DNA of 64,000 nt from Actinomycetota bacterium (GCA_020636995.1 JACJWU010000003.1:62001-126000), one strand, 5' to 3'. Counted from the first letter of the stretch, positions 16,827-29,250 are shown. Numbers and translations are program-made. The notes: generated by a model not told the origin, from the sequence alone.

Positions 16827-16859
16827 CGCGGGGGATCGGCCAAAGGGGGGATCCCCGCG
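16827..16859 (-). terminator. Terminator-like hairpin after clpB
   Basis: CGCGGGGGATC (16827-16837) pairs with GATCCCCGCG (16850-16859) with a single bulged base and a 12-base loop. It lies 25 bases beyond the clpB stop. No T tract follows, as is usual in high-GC actinobacteria. Confidence 0.5.
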
Positions 16860-16883
16860 CCGGACACCTCCGGAGCTCATGGC

Positions 16884-19418
16884 TCAGACCAGAACCAGCC
16901 CGTCGTCGAGGACGTCCACGGTGACGGCGTCGCCGTCGCGCACCTCGCCGGACAGGATCGCCCGGGCCAACTGGTCCCCGATCTCCTTCTGCACCAGCCG
17001 GCGCAGCGGGCGGGCCCCGTAGATGGGGTCGAACCCGTGCTCGGCGAGCCAGGTCTTGGCCGCGTCGGTGACCGTGAGGCTGATCCGACGGCTGGCCAGC
17101 CGCTCGTCGAGGGCCTGCACCTGCAGGTCGACGATCTGGGTCAGTTCGGCGGGGTTCAGCGGCTGGAACATCACCACATCGTCGAGGCGGTTCAGGAACT
17201 CCGGCTTGAACGACTGCCGCACGACGGCCATGACCTGTTCCTGCCGCTGCTCGTACGGCACGCTCAGATCGATCAGGAACTGCGAGCCCATGTTCGAGGT
17301 GAGCACCAGGATCGTGTTGCGGAAGTCCACGGTCCGGCCCTGGCCGTCCGTCAGCCGGCCGTCGTCGAGCACCTGCAGCAGGATGTCGAAGACCTCGGGG
17401 TGGGCCTTCTCCACCTCGTCGAGCAACACCAGGCTGTACGGCCTGCGCCGCACCGCCTCGGTGAGCTGGCCGCCCTCCTCGTAGCCGACGTAGCCAGGTG
17501 GGGCGCCGACCAATCGGGCGACCGAGTGCTTCTCGGAGTACTCGCTCATGTCGATGCGGATCATCGCCCGTTCGTCGTCGAACAGGAACTCCGCGAGAGC
17601 CTTGGCAAGTTCGGTCTTGCCCACACCTGTGGGTCCGAGGAACAGGAACGAACCGGTGGGGCGGTCGGGGTCGGCGATCCCGGCGCGGGTGCGGCGCACC
17701 GCATCCGACACCGCACGCACGGCTTCCTCCTGACCGATCACACGCTTGCCGAGTTCTTCCTCCATCCGCAGGAGTTTCTCGGTCTCACCTTCCATGAGGC
17801 GGCCGGCCGGAATGCCGGTCCAGGCACCCACGACCTCCGCGACGTCCTCGGCGGTGACCTCCTCGGAGACCATGCCACCTTCCGGGCCGGTCTGGTTCTC
17901 GAGTTCGCGTTCAAGCTCGGGGAGCTCGCCGTACTGGATGCGGGCAGCCTGCTCGAGGTCGCCGTCGCGCACGGCACGGTCGGCGATGTTGCGCAGTTCG
18001 TCGATGCGGATCTTGAGGTCACCGATGCGGTCGAGGTTGGCCTTCTCGAGATCCCAGCGGGAACGCAGGGCGCGCAACTCCTCCTCGTGATCGGCGAGGT
18101 CACTGCGCAGCTTCTCGAGGCGTTCGACCGACGCAGGGTCGGTCTCCTTGGCCAGGGCCATCTCCTCCATCTTCATGCGGTCGACCTGACGCTGCAGTTT
18201 GTCGATCTCCTCCGGGCTGGAGTCGATCTCCATGCGCAGCCGCGACGCAGCCTCGTCGACGAGGTCGATGGCCTTGTCCGGCAGGAAGCGCGCAGTGATG
18301 TAGCGGTCCGAGAGCGTCGCGGCGGCCACAAGGGCGGCGTCCGCGATGGCGACCTTGTGGTGGGCCTCGTACTTCTCCTTGAGCCCGCGCAGGATCCCGA
18401 TGGTCTCCTCGACGCTCGGCTCGCCGACCAGGACCTGCTGGAACCGGCGTTCGAGCGCGGGGTCCTTCTCGATGTGCTCGCGGTACTCGTCGAGGGTGGT
18501 GGCTCCGACCATGCGCAGCTCGCCGCGGGCGAGCATGGGTTTGAGCATGTTGCCCGCGTCCATGGCGCCCTCGCCGGACGCACCGGCCCCCACAACGGTG
18601 TGGAGCTCGTCGATGAACGTGATGATCTGTCCGTCGGAGCTGGAGATCTCCTCCAGCACGGCCTTCAACCGCTCCTCGAACTCGCCCCGGTACTTCGCGC
18701 CGGCAACCATGCCGGGCAGATCCAGCGAGATCAGACTCTTGTTGCGCAGCGATTCGGGCACGTCGCCGGCGACGATGCGCTGGGCGAGGCCCTCGACGAC
18801 GGCGGTCTTGCCGACGCCGGGTTCGCCGATGAGCACCGGGTTGTTCTTGGTGCGCCGGGACAGGACCTGCACAACACGCCGGATCTCGGCGTCACGGCCG
18901 ATGACCGGGTCGATCTTGCCCTCCCGCGCGCGCTCGGTCAGGTCGACGCCGTACTTCTCCAAGGCCTGGAAACTGGCCTCGGGGTCCTGGGTGGTCACCC
19001 GGCGGTCGCCGGCGACCTGGGTCAGCGCGTCGAGCAACTTCGCCGGCTCGACGGGCAGCAGGTCGGGCTGCTTCTCGGCGACGCCGATCAGCAGGTGCTC
19101 GGTGGAGACATAGTCGTCCCCGCGTTGGTTGGCGAGGTCCTGAGCGGCCTGCAGCACCGCATGCATCGAGCGGGACAGTGAGGGCTGCCCCATCGTGGAG
19201 CCGCTGGCCGAAGGCAGTGCGGACAGAGCGGCGCGCACATCGGCGTCGAGTGCGGGGCGATTGACCCCGACGGTGTCGAGTAGGGCGACGGCGATGCCCT
19301 CACCCTGGGCAAGCAGAGCGTGAAGAAGGTGCGCAGGGGTCACTTCGGAGTGCCCGTCGGCGGCGGCTTGCCTGATCGCAGCACCGAGGGCGTCCTGCGC
19401 CTTTGACGTGAAGTCCAT
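16884..19418 (-). CDS. clpB: ATP-dependent disaggregase ClpB
   Basis: An 844-residue HSP100 disaggregase that works with DnaK to recover protein aggregates. It has the N-domain (about 1-145), a first AAA+ module with Walker A GEPGVGKT near residue 200, a coiled-coil middle domain (about 400-520, rich in E, R and L) and a second AAA+ module with GPTGVGKTELAKAL. Length is near the usual 850-870. The ATG follows the -10 box by 7 bases with no Shine-Dalgarno, so the mRNA is probably leaderless. A HAIR-like HspR operator lies just upstream of the -35 box, as in the dnaK promoter. Confidence 0.97.
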   Translation of the reverse strand: MDFTSKAQDALGAAIRQAAADGHSEVTPAHLLHALLAQGEGIAVALLDTVGVNRPALDADVRAALSALPSASGSTMGQPSLSRSMHAVLQAAQDLANQRGDDYVSTEHLLIGVAEKQPDLLPVEPAKLLDALTQVAGDRRVTTQDPEASFQALEKYGVDLTERAREGKIDPVIGRDAEIRRVVQVLSRRTKNNPVLIGEPGVGKTAVVEGLAQRIVAGDVPESLRNKSLISLDLPGMVAGAKYRGEFEERLKAVLEEISSSDGQIITFIDELHTVVGAGASGEGAMDAGNMLKPMLARGELRMVGATTLDEYREHIEKDPALERRFQQVLVGEPSVEETIGILRGLKEKYEAHHKVAIADAALVAAATLSDRYITARFLPDKAIDLVDEAASRLRMEIDSSPEEIDKLQRQVDRMKMEEMALAKETDPASVERLEKLRSDLADHEEELRALRSRWDLEKANLDRIGDLKIRIDELRNIADRAVRDGDLEQAARIQYGELPELERELENQTGPEGGMVSEEVTAEDVAEVVGAWTGIPAGRLMEGETEKLLRMEEELGKRVIGQEEAVRAVSDAVRRTRAGIADPDRPTGSFLFLGPTGVGKTELAKALAEFLFDDERAMIRIDMSEYSEKHSVARLVGAPPGYVGYEEGGQLTEAVRRRPYSLVLLDEVEKAHPEVFDILLQVLDDGRLTDGQGRTVDFRNTILVLTSNMGSQFLIDLSVPYEQRQEQVMAVVRQSFKPEFLNRLDDVVMFQPLNPAELTQIVDLQVQALDERLASRRISLTVTDAAKTWLAEHGFDPIYGARPLRRLVQKEIGDQLARAILSGEVRDGDAVTVDVLDDGLVLV

Positions 19419-19425
19419 ACTGTCA

Positions 19426-19455
19426 AGTGTGACAGATGGGTCAGAGTGGTGTCAA
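19426..19455 (-). promoter_or_regulatory. clpB promoter
   Basis: On the minus strand, -35 TTGACA (19450-19455), an 18-base spacer and -10 CACACT (19426-19431) lie 7 bases before the ATG. The dnaK promoter has the same two hexamers with a 17-base spacer. Confidence 0.7.
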
Positions 19456-19459
19456 TAAC

Positions 19460-19480
19460 CTTGAGTCACTTCATGTCAAT
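19460..19480. promoter_or_regulatory. HAIR-like HspR operator of clpB
   Basis: CTTGAGT, 7 bases, TGTCAAT on the plus strand. The known HspR consensus is CTTGAGT-N7-ACTCAAG; 11 of the 14 fixed positions match. The site ends 4 bases from the -35 box of clpB, the same distance as at dnaK. It also lies 14 bases from the divergent UvrA-like gene. Confidence 0.65.
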
Positions 19481-19482
19481 GT

Positions 19483-19488
19483 TACCGT
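19483..19488 (+). promoter_or_regulatory. -10 box of the UvrA-like gene, leaderless
   Basis: TACCGT is followed by 6 bases and the ATG at 19495. It nearly abuts the HspR operator, so HspR could affect both directions. Confidence 0.4.
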
Positions 19489-19494
19489 TCTTGA

Positions 19495-21870
<2,376 letters not shown>

Positions 21871-21879
21871 CGTTTTCAT

Positions 21880-24312
21880 TCAACCTTTCGCGCGCTTGAC
21901 CTTCACCGTCACCACAGGGGACGAGCCCGCGCTGTTGGCCGCCGAGATCTTGACCTTCGCCTTGCTCTTCGGCGTGAGCTTCTTGAGCGTGAAGGAGGGT
22001 TTTGCGACGGTCTTCGTCTTCTTCCCCACAGTCACCCTGTAGGAGGTCGCGCCGGCCACAGCTTTCCAGCGGATGATTGCCTTCTTCTTGGTGCGCTTGA
22101 CCTTCACACCGGTGACCTTGGACGGCGCGGCCAGAGGGGGCTTGACCTGCGGCGGAGTCTCGGGAGCCAGCACGGCCCACGAGGCGCTCGCCGGTGTCGG
22201 GTCCACATTGCCCGGCTGGTCCTCGGCGCGCACTTCGAAGGTATGGCTACCGGGCGCCAGCCCACTGACGACCAACGGCGAGGCACAAGGGGTGAATGCC
22301 CCGGCATCGATCCGGCAATCGAAGGTCACCGGGGTCTTCGCGTCGGTAGTGAAGGCGAAGGTCGCCGTCGTGTCCACCGTGCTGCCCGACGGGGCGGATG
22401 TGATGGACGTGCCCGGCGAGATGACGGCATCGACTGCCGTGAGGGCCTTGTCGGCGTTGAGCCGCCCACCGGTCGAGATCGGATAGGTTCCCGTTTCCGG
22501 GTTGAACTGAGCCACCGGATCCACGGTGGACAGCAGCGCCTGCTTCAACTGCATCGTCGTCGCGTCCGGTTCATACGCGGCCAGCAGGGCCGCAGTTCCG
22601 GTGACATGCGGTGCAGCCATGGATGTACCCGCCAGGAACCCGTAGTCGTTCGACGATTCGGATCCAACCGGGACGTTGCAGGTCACGTACACACGGTTCA
22701 AGGAGAATCCGTTCGTGACTGCGCCGCCGTTGCGGGTGAAACTGAACGTGGCATTGACGTCGTGGGGGCCCGCAGGGACGTCGAACGCCCCGAAGACGAG
22801 CCCGCTCGATGTCGGGTTGAAACTAAGGGCCTCCAGACCATCCACGAAGACCTTGTAGTTGGCCACGTCGCTGGCCGACCTGACGATCACACGATCCATG
22901 AACATCTTGCACTGGGTGGGGCCCGTGACCGAGAAGGTGGGGGTGGTCGTGGTCCGAGTGGTGGTGTCCGGCTGAGCGGGCGTGGTCGTGCTCGTGATCC
23001 CGAAGTTCGACAGGGGCGCTGCATCGCTACGGACCCAGCCACCGTCGGACCAGCCCGCGTAGGGCCACCCCGCCGTCTCGAAGTCCTCCGTGAAGACATC
23101 CGTGAATGGATACGTACTGAGGACCTCGGTACCCGGCGCGGCGACGTCCACCCGAGTCTTACCCCAGTTCGAGAAACTCGCCTTCGCATCGTTCTGGTCG
23201 CTCGCGGCTACACACACGACGTTGTCCACGGCATTGGGAATCCCGGAGGTCGACGGGTCCCATGCGCATGGGTAGCGCGCTGACACATCGTTGTTGTTGG
23301 TGTCATTGCCCGCGGAGATCACATAGAGGACCTGCGGGTTGGCCGCGAAAGCATCCCGCACCAGAGTATTGGCGGTCGAACCACCCAGCGACATGTTGGC
23401 GATCTTCGCGCCGTTGGCACCGGCGTAGTTGATGCCGGCGATCTGCGAGGAGAACGGGCAGAAGACGCCGCCCGCCCCAAGGTTGGCCGTCGGAGACCAC
23501 CCGCAGACCCGGATCGGCATGAGGGTCGACTTCTGCGCGACGCCCGTGATGCCTTCGCCGTTGTCACCCTGCGCCGCGATCGTGCCGGCGGTGTGCGTTC
23601 CGTGGCCTCCCTGCGGGATATCGTCGGTGGGGTCGTTGTCGTTGACGATGGAATCGATGTTCGCGCCAGCGAAGTCCATGCCGAAGGTGTCGTCGACATA
23701 CCCATTGCCATCGTTGTCCAGGCCGTCGCCGGGGACCTCGTCGGCGTTGTTCCAGATGCGGTTCTTCAGATCGGGGTGGTTCGGCCGGATCCCGTCATCG
23801 AGGTCAGCCACGATGACGGAGGAATCACCGACCGTCTTGCCCCACGCCTTGAGCGCGTCGATGTCGTCACCCGGGGTGGACGAGGCCACGCCATTGATGC
23901 TGAGGCCCTGGTTGTCGAGCCCCCACAGTTGGTTGAACAACGGGTCGTTCGGCTCATTGGCGTGCAGGACCGAGTACCCGTCGAAGTCCGCATCCGACAC
24001 CGCGGGATCGCTGCGCAGCGACGCGAGCGCCGCGTTGGAGTCGTCGTCGCCAGGCAGCGTGATCACTGCGAAGCGTTTGCCGAGGTTGGCGACGTCCTCC
24101 GATCCGACCTCCGCCCGCGCGTCGGCCCGTTGGGCACGGGTCGAGCCCGGGGCCCATCTCACGATCACGCGGTCTTTCAGCACCGCTGGCGGGTTGCCTG
24201 GGACCTCCGATCCGGACAGCCCAGGCTCGGGCGCGGGATCCGAGGCGTACGCCCCACTGGACACAGACAGTGCGAGAGCAGCTCCGGTGAGGAGCACAAG
24301 CGGGGCACGCAT
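21880..24312 (-). CDS. Secreted subtilisin-family (S8) serine protease
   Basis: An 810-residue exported protease. A signal peptide (MRAPLVLLTGAALALSVSSG) is followed by an inhibitor-like propeptide (about 45-115). The catalytic triad is Asp172 (ADLDDGI), His237 (GGHGTH) and Ser564 (GTSMAAPHVTG). DNDGNGYVDD at 199-208 is a likely calcium site. About 150 residues (roughly 405-550) are inserted between AAPGTEV and the catalytic serine, resembling a beta-sandwich. The C-terminus has Ig-like (about 640-715) and fibronectin-like (about 725-810) modules ending in many lysines, perhaps for wall binding. The start follows CATACT by 7 bases. Confidence 0.9.
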   Translation of the reverse strand: MRAPLVLLTGAALALSVSSGAYASDPAPEPGLSGSEVPGNPPAVLKDRVIVRWAPGSTRAQRADARAEVGSEDVANLGKRFAVITLPGDDDSNAALASLRSDPAVSDADFDGYSVLHANEPNDPLFNQLWGLDNQGLSINGVASSTPGDDIDALKAWGKTVGDSSVIVADLDDGIRPNHPDLKNRIWNNADEVPGDGLDNDGNGYVDDTFGMDFAGANIDSIVNDNDPTDDIPQGGHGTHTAGTIAAQGDNGEGITGVAQKSTLMPIRVCGWSPTANLGAGGVFCPFSSQIAGINYAGANGAKIANMSLGGSTANTLVRDAFAANPQVLYVISAGNDTNNNDVSARYPCAWDPSTSGIPNAVDNVVCVAASDQNDAKASFSNWGKTRVDVAAPGTEVLSTYPFTDVFTEDFETAGWPYAGWSDGGWVRSDAAPLSNFGITSTTTPAQPDTTTRTTTTPTFSVTGPTQCKMFMDRVIVRSASDVANYKVFVDGLEALSFNPTSSGLVFGAFDVPAGPHDVNATFSFTRNGGAVTNGFSLNRVYVTCNVPVGSESSNDYGFLAGTSMAAPHVTGTAALLAAYEPDATTMQLKQALLSTVDPVAQFNPETGTYPISTGGRLNADKALTAVDAVISPGTSITSAPSGSTVDTTATFAFTTDAKTPVTFDCRIDAGAFTPCASPLVVSGLAPGSHTFEVRAEDQPGNVDPTPASASWAVLAPETPPQVKPPLAAPSKVTGVKVKRTKKKAIIRWKAVAGATSYRVTVGKKTKTVAKPSFTLKKLTPKSKAKVKISAANSAGSSPVVTVKVKRAKG

Positions 24313-24319
24313 GCCCGGA

Positions 24320-24325
24320 AGTATG
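24320..24325 (-). promoter_or_regulatory. -10 box of the subtilase gene, leaderless
   Basis: CATACT on the minus strand is 7 bases before the ATG at 24312. It lies in the 75-base gap after hspR and separates the protease from the chaperone operon. Confidence 0.4.
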
Positions 24326-24387
24326 GCATCCCTAACCTGTGGTTGAGCCCAAAATCATCCGAAGAGCCGAGTGGCACGCAGCAACCC

Positions 24388-24702
24388 TCAGCGGCGCCCG
24401 CGGTACACGACCAACGCTGTCGAACGCTCTTCGCGTTCGTAGTGCTGCAGGCGGTTGCGCAGCTCCACGACCTCCTCCTCGAGTTCGAGCACCCGGCGGA
24501 TGCCCTCGAGGTTCAGGCCGGCGTCGCTGAGGTGCTGCACCTTCTCGAGCCGGCGGATGTCGCGAAGACTGTAGAGCCGGTACCGCCCCGAGCGCTGCGG
24601 AGTGACCAGCCCGAGCCGGTCGTACTGCCGCAGCGTCTGCGGGTGCAGCCCGGACAGTTGTGCTGCCACGGAGATCACGTATGCGGGGAAGTCCTCATCC
24701 AT
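24388..24702 (-). CDS. hspR: MerR-family heat-shock repressor HspR
   Basis: A 104-residue MerR-type regulator with a winged helix in the first 75 residues (YVISVAAQLSGLHPQTLRQYDRLGL, then RYRLYSLRDIRRL) and a coiled-coil tail. HspR represses dnaK, clpB and related genes through HAIR elements and uses DnaK as co-repressor. It is the last gene of the dnaK operon and overlaps dnaJ by 8 bases. Both HAIR-like sites in the window are its probable targets. Confidence 0.93.
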   Translation of the reverse strand: MDEDFPAYVISVAAQLSGLHPQTLRQYDRLGLVTPQRSGRYRLYSLRDIRRLEKVQHLSDAGLNLEGIRRVLELEEEVVELRNRLQHYEREERSTALVVYRGRR

Positions 24703-25798
24703 TGCTCATCGCCTTCCGGTATTGCTCAATGGCCTCGCGGGCCTCGGCGTTCAGGTCGGATGGGACCTGGACCGACACGGTGGCGAGCAGGTCGCCCTTC
24801 GTGCCGTCCTTGCGCGGTGCACCCTCGCCGCGGACGCGGAACGTGCGCCCGTTGCTGGTGCCCGGCGGGAGTTTCAGGGTCTTCGTGCCGCCGAGTGGCA
24901 GCGGCACCTTCACCTGGCCACCGAGCGCCACATCGTCGAAGTTCACCGGCACGGTGACCGTGATGTTGTCGTCCTTGCGCGCGAACATCGGGTCGGGTGT
25001 GACGTGCACCGTGATGTTGAGGTCGCCGTTGTGGCCACCCCGCTCGCCGGGCGCACCCTTGCCGCGAAGTCGCACACGCTGACCGTCCTTCACGCCGGCG
25101 GGGATACGCGCACTCACTGTTGTCGTGGAGGCCGCGCGACCCGAACCGTGGCATCGCAGGCAGGGATCGTCCACCACGAGTCCACGGCCGCGGCAGTGCG
25201 GACACGGCTCAGCGAAGGCGAAGCCACCGGCATTGCGCGTGGCCATGCCCGTGCCCTCGCAGTCCGGGCACACCCGCGGCACGGTGCCGCTCTTGGCCCC
25301 GGTGCCGGCGCAGTCCGGACATGCGTCCTCGCTGGTCAGACGCATCTGTGTGGTCAAACCCCGCAGTGCCTCGGCGAACGAGATGTTGACGTCGGCCTCG
25401 ACATCGGCGCCGCGGCGGGCGCGCTGCTGCGCGCCGCGCCGGTTGAACAGCCCCGACAGCGTCTCCCCGAAGTCACCGGCGCTGCCGCCGGCGCGACGGA
25501 AGATGTCCCCGAAGTCGAAGTCCGGTCCCGGCCCGGCGGCTCCCGGCATCCGGTAGCCCCCGGAGGCGACCATCTCGCGCGCCTCGTCGTACTCCGCACG
25601 CTTCGTGGTGTCGGACAGCACGTCGTTGGCCTCGGAGACCTCCTTGAACCGCTCCGCGGCCTTGGGGTCCGGATTGGTGTCGGGGTGCAACTCCCGGGCG
25701 AGCTTGCGATAGGCCGTCTTGATGGCTTTGGAGTCGGCGTCCTTGGGGACGCCCAGGACCTTGTAGTAGTCCTTCTCCATCCAGTCCTTCATGCTCAT
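24695..25798 (-). CDS. dnaJ: Chaperone DnaJ
   Basis: A 367-residue class A J-protein that delivers substrates to DnaK and stimulates its ATPase. The J domain (about 9-75) has HPD in ELHPDTNPD. A glycine-rich linker follows (about 80-150). The four zinc-finger repeats are CPDCAGTG, CPDCEGTG, CPHCRGRG and CLRCHGSG (about 165-235). The C-terminal substrate-binding domains follow. The ATG has a strong AAAGGAGGG upstream. It lies 18 bases after grpE and overlaps hspR, in the standard actinobacterial order. Confidence 0.96.
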   Translation of the reverse strand: MSMKDWMEKDYYKVLGVPKDADSKAIKTAYRKLARELHPDTNPDPKAAERFKEVSEANDVLSDTTKRAEYDEAREMVASGGYRMPGAAGPGPDFDFGDIFRRAGGSAGDFGETLSGLFNRRGAQQRARRGADVEADVNISFAEALRGLTTQMRLTSEDACPDCAGTGAKSGTVPRVCPDCEGTGMATRNAGGFAFAEPCPHCRGRGLVVDDPCLRCHGSGRAASTTTVSARIPAGVKDGQRVRLRGKGAPGERGGHNGDLNITVHVTPDPMFARKDDNITVTVPVNFDDVALGGQVKVPLPLGGTKTLKLPPGTSNGRTFRVRGEGAPRKDGTKGDLLATVSVQVPSDLNAEAREAIEQYRKAMSNG

Positions 25799-25816
25799 CG
25801 GCGTCCCTCCTTTCGC

Positions 25817-26358
25817 TTACTCCTCAACGCCTACGCGTGCCGGGCGCAGAACCCGATCCCTGAACCTGTATCCCACGGCGAACACCATCGACACCTGTGG
25901 AACCTCGAGGTCGGCCCCTTCGTTGTGGGTCATCGCCTCGTGGATCGTCGGGTCGAACGGTTCGCCGACCTCGCCGAACGCCACCAGGCCGAGCTTGGTG
26001 GTGACGGCTTCCAACTGATCGCCGACACTCTTCACAGCGCCCTCGTACTCACCGTGCTCACGGGCACGGCCGAGGTCGTCGAGGATCGGCAGCAGTTCGT
26101 TGACCACCGCGGCGGCGGCAAGGTCGGTGACCATCTCGCGGTCCCGGTCCACACGCTTGCGGTAGTTCGCATACTCCGCGCTGACGCGTTGCAGGTCCGC
26201 GGTCAGTTCCGCGACCTTGGCGTCGTCGGGCTCGGCCTCGACCGGCGGGGCCGGGGCCGCCGCGTCGGCGACCCCTTCCCGCACCTGGCCGGTCTCGGGA
26301 TCGATCCGGCGCTTGTCAGTCACGCGGACGCCCTCGTCGGCTTCATGGTCGAATTCGG

Positions 26359-26362
<4 letters not shown>
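25817..26362 (-). CDS. grpE: Nucleotide exchange factor GrpE
   Basis: A 181-residue GrpE. An acidic, disordered N-terminus (to about residue 50) precedes a long coiled coil containing YRKRVDRDRE and a C-terminal beta domain with VSMVFAVGYRFRDRVLRPARV. It releases ADP from DnaK. The GTG start overlaps the dnaK stop by 4 bases, so translation is coupled. Confidence 0.95.
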
Positions 26363-28191
<1,829 letters not shown>

Positions 28192-28229
28192 GTGTTTCCT
28201 CCAGGTTGGGGTATGAGGGGTCTGGATCT

Positions 28230-28258
28230 AGTGTGCATGGGTTTCCATGTTCTGTCAA
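28230..28258 (-). promoter_or_regulatory. dnaK operon promoter
   Basis: On the minus strand, -35 TTGACA (28253-28258), a 17-base spacer and -10 CACACT (28230-28235). The expected start near 28223 leaves a leader of about 30 bases containing the ribosome-binding site. Confidence 0.7.
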
Positions 28259-28262
28259 CAAG

Positions 28263-28283
28263 TCTGAGCGTATATGACTCAAG
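28263..28283. promoter_or_regulatory. HAIR-like HspR operator of dnaK
   Basis: TCTGAGC, 7 bases, ACTCAAG on the plus strand; 11 of 14 positions fit the inverted repeat CTTGAGT-N7-ACTCAAG. It lies 4 bases from the -35 box, as at clpB. Confidence 0.7.
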
Positions 28284-28329
28284 GTTGTTGCTGAGCACTC
28301 TTAGGGCGCCTTCCTCGCCCGTTGCTCCT

Positions 28330-28335
28330 TAGGAT
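28330..28335 (+). promoter_or_regulatory. -10 box of the small conserved gene, leaderless
   Basis: TAGGAT is followed by 6 bases and the GTG at 28342. Confidence 0.45.
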
Positions 28336-28341
28336 CAGGGC

Positions 28342-28644
28342 GTGGTCTTCAAAGCTGTCGGCGACTCCCGCCCGTACCCCGAGCACAACCTCACGCTCAC
28401 GCAATGGTCGGAACTCCCGCCGCAGCAGATACGCCTCGACGACCTGATCACGACCAAATCCCAGCTCGACCTGCACAACCTGCTCAGCGAGGACAGTACG
28501 TTCTACGGCGACCTCTTCGCCCACGTGGTGCGGTGGGAGGGAAGTCTGTATCTCGAGGACGGCCTGCACCGCGCCGTGCGGGCGGCGTTGCAGCAGCGGC
28601 CGATGGTGCACGCGAGGGTGCTGGATCTCGACGCGCGGGGCTGA
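28342..28644 (+). CDS. Small conserved actinobacterial protein, possibly ParB/sulfiredoxin-like fold
   Basis: A 100-residue protein (MVFKAVGDSRPYPEHNLTL at its start) of a type I recognise as widespread in actinobacteria but without a proven function. The segment LYLEDGLHRAVRAALQQR resembles the DGxHR motif of ParB/sulfiredoxin-like folds, which bind nucleotides or DNA; this is a weak inference. Some databases label relatives as antitoxins, but no toxin gene is adjacent. The gene is divergent from the dnaK operon. The GTG start has no Shine-Dalgarno and follows TAGGAT by 6 bases. Confidence 0.7.
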   Translation: MVFKAVGDSRPYPEHNLTLTQWSELPPQQIRLDDLITTKSQLDLHNLLSEDSTFYGDLFAHVVRWEGSLYLEDGLHRAVRAALQQRPMVHARVLDLDARG

Positions 28645-28695
28645 GGCTGGGGCGGGGGCCAGCGACAGCCCGCTTGTGACGCGGTTTGGATGCCG

Positions 28696-28815
28696 ATTGT
28701 GACGTTGTTGTCGCCCCGCGACCCCCGTTTGTGACGTTGTTGCGGGGTTTCAGGTCGGCGGACCCCGCACCTTCGTCACAACGGGGTGGGAGGGCAGGAC
28801 AACAACGTCACAAAC
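28696..28815. repeat. Nested palindromic repeat family C, copy 1
   Basis: Outer arms (28696-28712 and 28798-28815) carry TGTGACGTTGTTGTC and its complement. Inside them lies a second inverted pair built on TTTGTGACGTTGTTGCGGGG and ACCCCGCACCTTCGTCACAA. It fills most of the 231-base gap between the small conserved gene and tRNA-Ser. Related copies lie at 51603 and 61881. Confidence 0.75.
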
Positions 28816-28875
28816 GTGACGGTCGCCCACCCGCCCGCTCAGGTCTCGCCCCCGGCTCCCGGTATCCTTGTCTGC

Positions 28876-28962
28876 GGTGGCGTGTCCGAGCGGCCAAAGG
28901 AGCACGCCTCGAAAGCGTGTGTGGGGGCAACTCCACCGTGGGTTCGAATCCCACCGCCACCG
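28876..28962 (+). tRNA. tRNA-Ser(CGA)
   Basis: An 87-base class II tRNA. The acceptor stem GGTGGCG (28876-28882) pairs with CGCCACC (28955-28961), and G28962 is the discriminator. The anticodon stem CACGC/GCGTG holds loop CTCGAAA with anticodon CGA (28910-28912), reading UCG. The long variable arm (GGGGGCAACTCC region) is typical of serine tRNA. The T arm is GTGGG-TTCGAAT-CCCAC. CCA is not encoded. The last 14 bases recur twice downstream in tandem repeats. Confidence 0.95.
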
Positions 28963-29250
28963 CGTCACGGATGAAGACCTCGGGCTTGTCCCGGGGTCTT
29001 CATGCGTTGTGCGGCCGGAAGGATTCGAGGAGGAGCCCCGCAAGGGGCGACGGAGTCCCACCGCCACCGCGTCAACGGATGAAGACCTCGGGCTTGTCCC
29101 GGGGTCTTCATGCGTTGTGCGGCCGGAAGGATTCGAGGAGGAGGCCACAACATGTGGCCGACGGAGTCCCACCGCCACCGCGTCACGTGCAACGGTCCTG
29201 GGCTCGTCCAGGGGCCGTTGTCCGTTCGTGCGGCGGCGCGAATTCGGGAG
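28949..29250 (+). repeat. Tandem repeats carrying the tRNA-Ser 3' end
   Basis: Three units begin at 28949, 29056 and 29167 (periods 107 and 111). Each opens with TCCCACCGCCACCGCGTCA, of which the first 14 bases are the tRNA 3' end. Each then has a strong hairpin (units 1 and 2 the same stem, unit 3 a different stem with the same layout), a conserved GTGCGGC...ATTCG-GGAGGA stretch and, in units 1 and 2, a short variable hairpin (GCCCCGCAAGGGGC or GCCACAACATGTGGC). The layout recalls the E. coli tyrT repeats that also copy a tRNA 3' end. There is no protein gene in the 374 bases between the tRNA and 29337. Confidence 0.85.
28971..29003 (+). terminator. Hairpin after tRNA-Ser, probable terminator
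   Basis: ATGAAGACC and GGTCTTCAT form a 9-base stem that continues through CGGG/CCCG around a 5-base loop. It starts 8 bases after the tRNA. No T tract follows. The same hairpin recurs in the second repeat unit, and an unrelated one (29189-29220) in the third. Confidence 0.6.

Noticed and set aside
16488..19181. An 897-codon open frame on the plus strand opposite clpB
   Set aside because: It lies wholly across the unmistakable clpB frame, and its translation has no recognisable motif. It is a by-product of high GC. The same applies to long antisense frames over dnaJ/dnaK, the aldehyde dehydrogenases, gcdH and pntA.
28342..28644. Antitoxin of a VapBC system
   Set aside because: No PIN-domain or other toxin gene adjoins it, and the sequence does not look like a ribbon-helix-helix or AbrB antitoxin.
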